A stretch of 11,259 nucleotides of DNA from Bacteroidota bacterium (GTDB lineage Bacteria > Bacteroidota > Bacteroidia > Flavobacteriales > Flavobacteriaceae): assembly GCA_004356305.1 (NCBI GenBank), contig SMXJ01000099.1, positions 1 through 11,259 of the forward strand, in the 5' to 3' direction. Of the stretch, positions 7,016-11,259 are shown one piece after another (position 1 is the stretch's first letter; every line of letters begins with the position of its first letter). The translations under genes and the position numbers were made by a program. The notes beneath the pieces were generated by a model. The model worked only from the letters and a program-made list of their open reading frames with translations. It was not told the origin of the DNA and did not search any database.

Positions 7016-7971
7016 TATCGAACAGTATCTTGGGATGCCTCGTATTGTTTTGGTTTTTTTCCGAAGAGAGAAAAATGCATATAACGCTTAGGATTCAACT
7101 TCAGGTCTTGCAACAATAACTCGAGTTGTTTGGAAGCACCGGTTAAATTGTCATACAACTCTTCGTCCTTAAGTAATTTGCCTATGCTGCCTTCTCCTCT
7201 ATCAATTCCATCGGCTATACTATTGAGTTTGCCCATGGTAGCTTCCATATTCTTTACCAATTCACCCATATTGATCTGTGCCAACGAATCGGATAGTTTT
7301 GCAAAATTCGCCACGGTGGTATCCAGATTGGCAAACGTATTATTGAGCTTATCCTTATTAGAGTTCAATAACGAATTCATATTTTGTGAAACTCCTTTGA
7401 ACGAGGCCATGGTCTGATTGAGATTAGCAATACTGGACCTCAAGTTATTTTTTGTCTCCTCATCCATCACATCGCTTATACCGACTAAAACGGTATCGAG
7501 ACTTGCCAATGTATGCAGAAGACTAGTTTCCAGCGGCTTGAATTTATCCATTAGCCCATCGATCAATCCGGCTTGAATTACCCCTTTTAATGTATCCCCC
7601 GAAACCGCTTTTTTGGCTGAATCATTTTTAGGAATAATACCCAGATTATTACCACTAATGATCCCACTGCTGTAAATTTGCACTTCACTGTTTTTCGAAA
7701 AATCAAATTCATTCTCAACTGAAAATCGTACAATAAGACTTCCGTTTTTATCGGCAAAATCGATATCTGTCACTTTGCCTACTATCAGTCCGTTTATGGT
7801 TACGGGGGTAGATATCGCCAGTCCGGCTACGTTTTCATATTTAACATAAAAGATCCTGTCACGATTCAGAAGGTCGGAGTTCTTCAAGAAGTTGTATCCA
7901 AAGATAAATAACCCGATTCCTGAAATGACTAAAATAGCTGTTTTTACTTCTCTGGAAAGTTTCAAAGGCAT
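7015..7971 (-). CDS. MlaD/MCE-family membrane-anchored lipid-transport protein
   Basis: A 318-residue protein with one N-terminal membrane anchor (about 11-29) and the bulk in the periplasm. The MCE domain spans about 38-115: FYVKYENVAGLAISTPVTIN (41-60), then GLIVGKVTDIDF and a strand-rich stretch ending in ISGNNLGIIP. This is the Mla/PqiB-type lipid-binding fold that forms hexameric rings for phospholipid or other lipid transfer between membranes. Residues about 130-290 are long amphipathic helices with regularly placed Leu/Asn (coiled coil likely), ending in the family-typical RGEGSIGKLLKDEELYDNL. The start ATG at 7971 follows a good Bacteroidetes promoter (7988-8016). No MlaE permease or MlaF ATPase is in the window; in this phylum they are commonly encoded elsewhere. 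The gene overlaps the following Fe-S gene by one base. The neighbouring amidase and lptD fit an envelope role. Confidence 0.9.
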   Translation of the reverse strand: MPLKLSREVKTAILVISGIGLFIFGYNFLKNSDLLNRDRIFYVKYENVAGLAISTPVTINGLIVGKVTDIDFADKNGSLIVRFSVENEFDFSKNSEVQIYSSGIISGNNLGIIPKNDSAKKAVSGDTLKGVIQAGLIDGLMDKFKPLETSLLHTLASLDTVLVGISDVMDEETKNNLRSSIANLNQTMASFKGVSQNMNSLLNSNKDKLNNTFANLDTTVANFAKLSDSLAQINMGELVKNMEATMGKLNSIADGIDRGEGSIGKLLKDEELYDNLTGASKQLELLLQDLKLNPKRYMHFSLFGKKPKQYEASQDTVR

Positions 7972-8169
7972 GGTTTTAATAACTAAACAAATTTAGAAAT
8001 AATTCCGGTACACAAAATTATTTATTCAAAAAGATTGTAAAGGCAGGAATTGAAGTACTAAATATGACCTGAAAACTCTCAATATTCGTTGTTTTGTGAT
8101 TGGGATATAATCATAGCGTTTATAATTATACTTTAAATTTACGCTTTTCGCCGGAAGTTTTACCATCTC
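7972..8169. other. Intergenic region between amidase and mlaD
   Basis: A 198-base AT-rich spacer holding the mlaD promoter near its left end. I see no RNA gene or small protein gene. Only weak hairpins are present, for instance AGCGT (8115-8119) with ACGCT (8141-8145) across a 21-base loop, too weak to call a terminator for the amidase transcript. Confidence 0.5.
7988..8016 (-). promoter_or_regulatory. Predicted promoter of the mlaD-led operon
   Basis: On the minus strand a TTTG box (8016-8013) is followed after 17 bases by TAAATTTG (7995-7988), an exact match to the Bacteroidetes -7 consensus TAnnTTTG with a spacing reported for Flavobacterium. Transcription would start near 7981, giving a leader of only about 10 bases before the mlaD ATG at 7971. 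No Shine-Dalgarno sequence is present. A second exact -7 match, TAATTTTG, overlaps the TTTG box just upstream (8021-8014) but lacks a properly spaced TTTG. Confidence 0.55.
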
Positions 8170-9291
8170 TTACCTGTCTTCCGATTTCAGTAATTCTGAA
8201 AGCTTTACTTTTTTACCATTTTCGAAGGCTACCACATAACTCGACGAAAATCCTTTCTCTCTTGCAAAGGCTTTCATTAGACGTATCTCATTATAATCGG
8301 AAGTTTCCCCATAATAATATTTATAAAGACCGTTTTCGTTATTTCGGGTTATTCCTTTTAAGCCTTTAAAGTTATACGACTTCGTTGCCAGCCTTTTGCT
8401 ACTGGCTGCCAACTGTACCTTAAATATAATACCATCATAGATCCTTGTTTCGGTAGTTTTGATGGCCTCTTCGATCTCGGTCTCAGTAATTGTTGGATTT
8501 CGTGCATCACTGGTGGCTAATGCCAGATTTTTTCTGTAGGTGATAATTCCATTAGCAATTTCTCTGGCCAATTCCTTTCTGCCTTTCTTTGAATTTATGT
8601 AGGGCCCTTCTTTTTTGTGGGTAAGAAATCCCAATTCAACCAAAACACTTGGCATATACGTATTGTGTAACACCCAGAAAACATCTTGTTTAACACTCCT
8701 GTCCTTTCTTTTGAGGTTGTTTACCATATTATTTTGGATCAAGCCGGCAAGCATGATGCTTTGATCGAGGTATTCTTCTTGCATCAAGGCAAGTCCTATA
8801 AGGGATTCGGGAGAATTTGGATCGAATCCTGCATAAGTCTCTTCATAGTTTTCTTCAAGAAATATTACTTCATTCTCCTTTTTTGCCGTGTTTAGATTTT
8901 GGGTGCTCTTATTCAAACCCATTACGTAGGTTTCGGCTCCATAAACCTGAGTATAGAATGAATTGCAATGTATTGAAACAAATACATTCGCATCCCTCTC
9001 GTTGGCAATGGCAGCTCGTTCGTGCAACTCTAGAAAAACGTCTTTTTTTCGAGTGTATATCACCTCAAAATATGGGTTCTTTTCAAGTATTTTACCCACT
9101 TGCAGTGTAACATCCAGAGCGATATCCTTCTCTATATAACCCAAACCCCTGTTTCCACTATCATGCCCGCCATGTCCTGCATCCAATACTACCAGGAAGG
9201 GTTTTATGGTATTGTTGTTGTGGTTTATGAAGGAATATGAGATGGTAATTCCTGTCAACAACAAACAAAGAAGAGAAAATTTCGTTCGCAT
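8170..9291 (-). CDS. Zinc-dependent N-acetylmuramoyl-L-alanine amidase (Amidase_3) with C-terminal SPOR-like domain
   Basis: Exported cell-wall amidase of 373 residues that cuts the bond between N-acetylmuramic acid and the stem peptide. Residues 1-20 form a signal peptide (MRTKFSLLCLLLTGITISYS). The catalytic domain runs from about 32 to 253: zinc ligands H40 (LDAGHGG), E54 (YIEKD) and H108 (SIHCN), and the catalytic glutamate E219 (VLVELGF). The family's HERAAIAN segment is at 90-97. A regulatory insert is suggested by the long stretch about 128-180 (acidic, EVIFLEENYEETYAGF), which is in the position of the autoinhibitory helix of AmiB/AmiC-type enzymes. After a linker (about 254-285), residues 288-365 (FKVQLAAS ... 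YKYYYGET ... SSYVVAF) look like a SPOR domain, expected to bind denuded glycan strands at division sites. It is divergent from lptD and has a separate promoter candidate. Confidence 0.92.
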   Translation of the reverse strand: MRTKFSLLCLLLTGITISYSFINHNNNTIKPFLVVLDAGHGGHDSGNRGLGYIEKDIALDVTLQVGKILEKNPYFEVIYTRKKDVFLELHERAAIANERDANVFVSIHCNSFYTQVYGAETYVMGLNKSTQNLNTAKKENEVIFLEENYEETYAGFDPNSPESLIGLALMQEEYLDQSIMLAGLIQNNMVNNLKRKDRSVKQDVFWVLHNTYMPSVLVELGFLTHKKEGPYINSKKGRKELAREIANGIITYRKNLALATSDARNPTITETEIEEAIKTTETRIYDGIIFKVQLAASSKRLATKSYNFKGLKGITRNNENGLYKYYYGETSDYNEIRLMKAFAREKGFSSSYVVAFENGKKVKLSELLKSEDR

Positions 9292-9328
9292 ATACTAGTA
9301 ACGTGGTATAAAATTGGTTATTTTAAAA

Positions 9329-9344
9329 TTTTGTTATAACAAAA
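9329..9344. repeat. Perfect 16-bp palindrome TTTTGTTATAACAAAA
   Basis: Both strands read the same. It sits in the lptD/amidase divergent region, at the predicted amidase transcription start. It shares the TTTTG-N6-CAAAA design with the palindrome centred 39 bases to the right, suggesting a pair of sites for a dimeric regulator. Confidence 0.6.
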
Positions 9345-9351
9345 CACAGCC

Positions 9352-9382
9352 CAAAAAATATGCTTAATTTTGAATATTCAAA
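9352..9382 (-). promoter_or_regulatory. Predicted amidase promoter
   Basis: On the minus strand TTTG (9382-9379) is followed after 18 bases by TATTTTTTG (9360-9352), one base longer than the consensus TAnnTTTG. Transcription would start near 9345 and leave a leader of about 54 bases before the ATG at 9291. The TTTG box lies inside a perfect palindrome (9368-9383), and the predicted start lies at the edge of a second one (9329-9344). Confidence 0.4.
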
Positions 9383-9404
9383 AACTAAGCCAATATAAAG
9401 TTTG
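9365..9404 (+). promoter_or_regulatory. Possible lptD promoter elements
   Basis: Two weak alternatives. TAATTTTG (9365-9372) matches the Bacteroidetes -7 consensus exactly but has no TTTG box at the right distance upstream. Alternatively TTTG (9369-9372) followed after 23 bases by TAAAGTTTG (9396-9404) has both boxes, with an extra base in the -7 box and a long spacer. Either leaves a leader of roughly 65 to 100 bases before the TTG start at 9476. Confidence 0.25.
9368..9383. repeat. Perfect 16-bp palindrome TTTTGAATATTCAAAA
   Basis: The second TTTTG-N6-CAAAA palindrome in the divergent region. Because of its symmetry it presents a TTTG box on each strand; the minus-strand copy is the predicted upstream box of the amidase promoter and the plus-strand copy could serve lptD. 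Confidence 0.6.
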
Positions 9405-9475
9405 GTTAGGCTGGTTTTACAACTTGGAATTATATTTATCACAAAAGATATCGACAAACACATAGAATCCTAGTA

Positions 9476-11259
9476 TTGCATACCAAAAGGCATTTTTCTA
9501 TTATTAAACTCCTGTTTCTGCTAATCTGCGGCACTACCGTTTATTCGCAGGATCCACCCAAAAAGGGTATTGTTTCGATCAAGGCGAAGAAAGATACTAC
9601 GGTTACTCAGGCAGCAGACACCTTAGTGGTCAAAGAAATTTCTTTCTCACAAAAAGTAACCGATACGATCAAGAATGATACTGTCCTTCCGCAGAAAGAA
9701 GAATTACTGACCGATGTAGTCGAATACTATGGAGAAGACTATGTATATGTAGACCGAAAAGAGGGTAAGATATATATGTACAATAAGGCTTTTATCATTT
9801 ATGAAGATTATCGTATCGATGCGGGGCTCATCATCCTTGATTATAATAAAAATGAGATATATGCCAAAGGCATTGATAGTGCCGGAGTTTATAATCAGGC
9901 ACCCATTTTTGTACAGGCTGCCAATAAGGTGGAACCGGATTCCATCAAGTTTAATTTCGATACAAAAAAAGCGATTATTTACAATGCTGTCACTGAACAA
10001 GGCGGCTTCAGGACCAAGGCTGTTGTTACGAAAAAAGTAAATGATTCGGTGTATTTTCTTCGGAATGTCAGGTTTACCACTTCAGAAAATATCGACGACC
10101 CTGAATACTATTTCTATACGCGAAAAGCAAAATTAGTTCCCGGCAAAAAAGTTGTGACCGGGCTCACCAATATGTACATAGCCGATGTCCCCATACCTAT
10201 AGGCCTTCCTTTTGCTTTTTTTCCGTTGACGGAAGATAGATCCTCGGGGGTCTTACTTCCCAGTATAGGCGAAAATAGTGACCGGGGATTCTTTTTTCAG
10301 AATGGCGGCTACTATTTTGCCGTTAATGATTTTCTGGATCTTACCATCCTCGGCGATTATTACACGAACGGTAGTTATGCACTGCGTTCTGACAGTGATT
10401 ATGCGGTTCGGTATAAATTCAAAGGCAACCTGAGTATGCGATTTGAAAGTTTGATCAATAGCGAAAGAGGCTTCCCGGATTTTAGTCAAAGTACTCTATA
10501 CAATATACGATGGACCCATACCCAGGATCAGAAGGCTAATCCCAGTGCTCGATTTTCAGCATCTGTAAATTTTGGGAGTAGCCAGTACTTACAAAGATCG
10601 ATCAATCAAACTAATAATGCCAGCCAATTGGTGAACACGTTGAGTTCCTCTATTTCCTACTCAAAATCTTTCGATACAGAGCCTCAAATTAATTTCACAG
10701 TAGCCGCAACCCATACTCAGAACACTCAGACGGAGGCAATCACCTTGTCACTACCAAATTTTAATGGAAGTGTTTCCCGTATTTTCCCATTCGAACCCAA
10801 AAGTGGGAGTAAAAAGGGATTTATTCAAAATATTAACCTGCAGTACGATATCACCGGTGAAAACCGCATTCAAACAACAGACTCTCTATTTTTTAAGAGT
10901 GAGATGTTCGATAATGGTCGAATAGGTGTCCGCCACACTGTTCCTATAAGCACCAACTTTAAAGTCTTTGATTATTTAAGTATTACTACCGGAACCAATT
11001 ACCAAGAGACTTGGGTAGGTAAAACCATTCGAAGAGAATTTGATCCAAACATAAATAATGGACAGGGAGGGGTGGTGGAGGATACAATTTCAGGCTTTGA
11101 TTCCTACAGAACTTATGGGTTATCGGCCGGTTTAGGCACAACTGTATATGGAATATTTGATTTTGGAGATGATAAAAAAATACAAACTATCAGACATACG
11201 ATGCGTCCCAGTATTGGATACAGTTTGAACCCCGGGTTTGAGCAATTTTATGATGAATA
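9476..11259 (+). CDS. lptD: LPS assembly outer-membrane protein LptD, partial (C-terminus beyond window)
   Basis: Outer-membrane translocon subunit that inserts lipopolysaccharide into the outer leaflet, working with LptE. The open frame begins after a TAG at 9407-9409 and contains no ATG until codon 101, so TTG at 9476 is the best start. It gives a normal signal peptide (HTKRHFSIIKLLFLLICGTTVYSQ) with cleavage before or at Q25. A Thr/Asp-rich linker (about 26-78) leads to the LptA-like jellyroll (about 80-215; VVEYYGEDYVYVDRKEGKIY). The barrel region starts with the family motif IADVPIPIGLPFAFFPLTED (235-254), followed by SSGVLLPSIGENSDRGFFF and DLTILGDYYTNGSY, then alternating beta strands to the window edge. 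There are 594 codons here; flavobacterial LptD is usually about 900. No cysteine occurs in the visible mature part, unlike the disulfide-bonded E. coli protein. It is divergent from the amidase gene. Confidence 0.9.
   Translation, partial: MHTKRHFSIIKLLFLLICGTTVYSQDPPKKGIVSIKAKKDTTVTQAADTLVVKEISFSQKVTDTIKNDTVLPQKEELLTDVVEYYGEDYVYVDRKEGKIYMYNKAFIIYEDYRIDAGLIILDYNKNEIYAKGIDSAGVYNQAPIFVQAANKVEPDSIKFNFDTKKAIIYNAVTEQGGFRTKAVVTKKVNDSVYFLRNVRFTTSENIDDPEYYFYTRKAKLVPGKKVVTGLTNMYIADVPIPIGLPFAFFPLTEDRSSGVLLPSIGENSDRGFFFQNGGYYFAVNDFLDLTILGDYYTNGSYALRSDSDYAVRYKFKGNLSMRFESLINSERGFPDFSQSTLYNIRWTHTQDQKANPSARFSASVNFGSSQYLQRSINQTNNASQLVNTLSSSISYSKSFDTEPQINFTVAATHTQNTQTEAITLSLPNFNGSVSRIFPFEPKSGSKKGFIQNINLQYDITGENRIQTTDSLFFKSEMFDNGRIGVRHTVPISTNFKVFDYLSITTGTNYQETWVGKTIRREFDPNINNGQGGVVEDTISGFDSYRTYGLSAGLGTTVYGIFDFGDDKKIQTIRHTMRPSIGYSLNPGFEQFYDE

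Noticed and set aside
8115..8145. AGCGT/ACGCT inverted repeat after the amidase gene
   Set aside because: Five-base-pair stem with a 21-base AT-rich loop; unstable, so not called as a terminator.
9704..10000. A 98-codon minus-strand open frame inside lptD
   Set aside because: Antisense to the LptA-like domain of lptD, which has the stronger coding evidence; Ile/Phe-rich translation typical of a shadow frame.

Overview
The window looks like a chromosomal core region of a member of the Flavobacteriaceae (Bacteroidota). The support is: a modest GC content judged by eye; genes mostly without Shine-Dalgarno sequences; promoter-like boxes of the Bacteroidetes type (TTTG, then TAnnTTTG); signal peptides ending in the typical '...SQ'; a bacillithiol gene (bshA); and a GH3/serine-hydrolase fusion of a kind common in this phylum. 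I see no mobile element, RNA gene, CRISPR array or sign of recent transfer. No gene-free stretch exceeds about 200 bases.

Layout. Eight genes lie on the minus strand and one, at the right edge, on the plus strand. In minus-strand transcription order from the right they are: an N-acetylmuramoyl-L-alanine amidase with a SPOR-like tail (9291-8170); an MCE/MlaD-family membrane-anchored protein (7971-7015); a membrane protein with two 4Fe-4S clusters (7015-5696), joined to the previous gene by a TAATG overlap; a small HAD-fold hydrolase (5653-5219); a CCG-domain Fe-S protein (5208-4417); a small conserved protein of unknown function (4337-3852); a 985-residue exported GH3 beta-N-acetylglucosaminidase/serine hydrolase fusion (3832-875); and the first 268 codons of bshA (806-1). 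Divergent from the amidase is lptD, the outer-membrane LPS assembly protein, which starts at a TTG codon at 9476 and runs off the right edge.

How the genes fit together. The right half concerns the cell envelope: LPS insertion (LptD), peptidoglycan cleavage (amidase) and probable lipid traffic (MlaD). The GH3/serine hydrolase fusion probably also acts on peptidoglycan fragments. Between them sits a redox module. The membrane Fe-S protein and the CCG protein together resemble a split HdrD/GlpC-type electron-transfer unit whose substrate cannot be read from this window. bshA starts bacillithiol synthesis. A strong promoter candidate precedes mlaD, and the seven genes from mlaD to bshA could be one long transcript with short gaps.

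Most worth a second look: two perfect 16-bp palindromes of the same design in the lptD/amidase divergent promoter region, one of which supplies a TTTG box to each strand; the in-frame, protein-like extension after the stop codon of the GH3 fusion that ends exactly in TAATG with bshA; a CxxC/CxC cysteine set close to the serine hydrolase active site; and the uncharacterised Fe-S/CCG/HAD cluster translationally coupled to an MCE protein.
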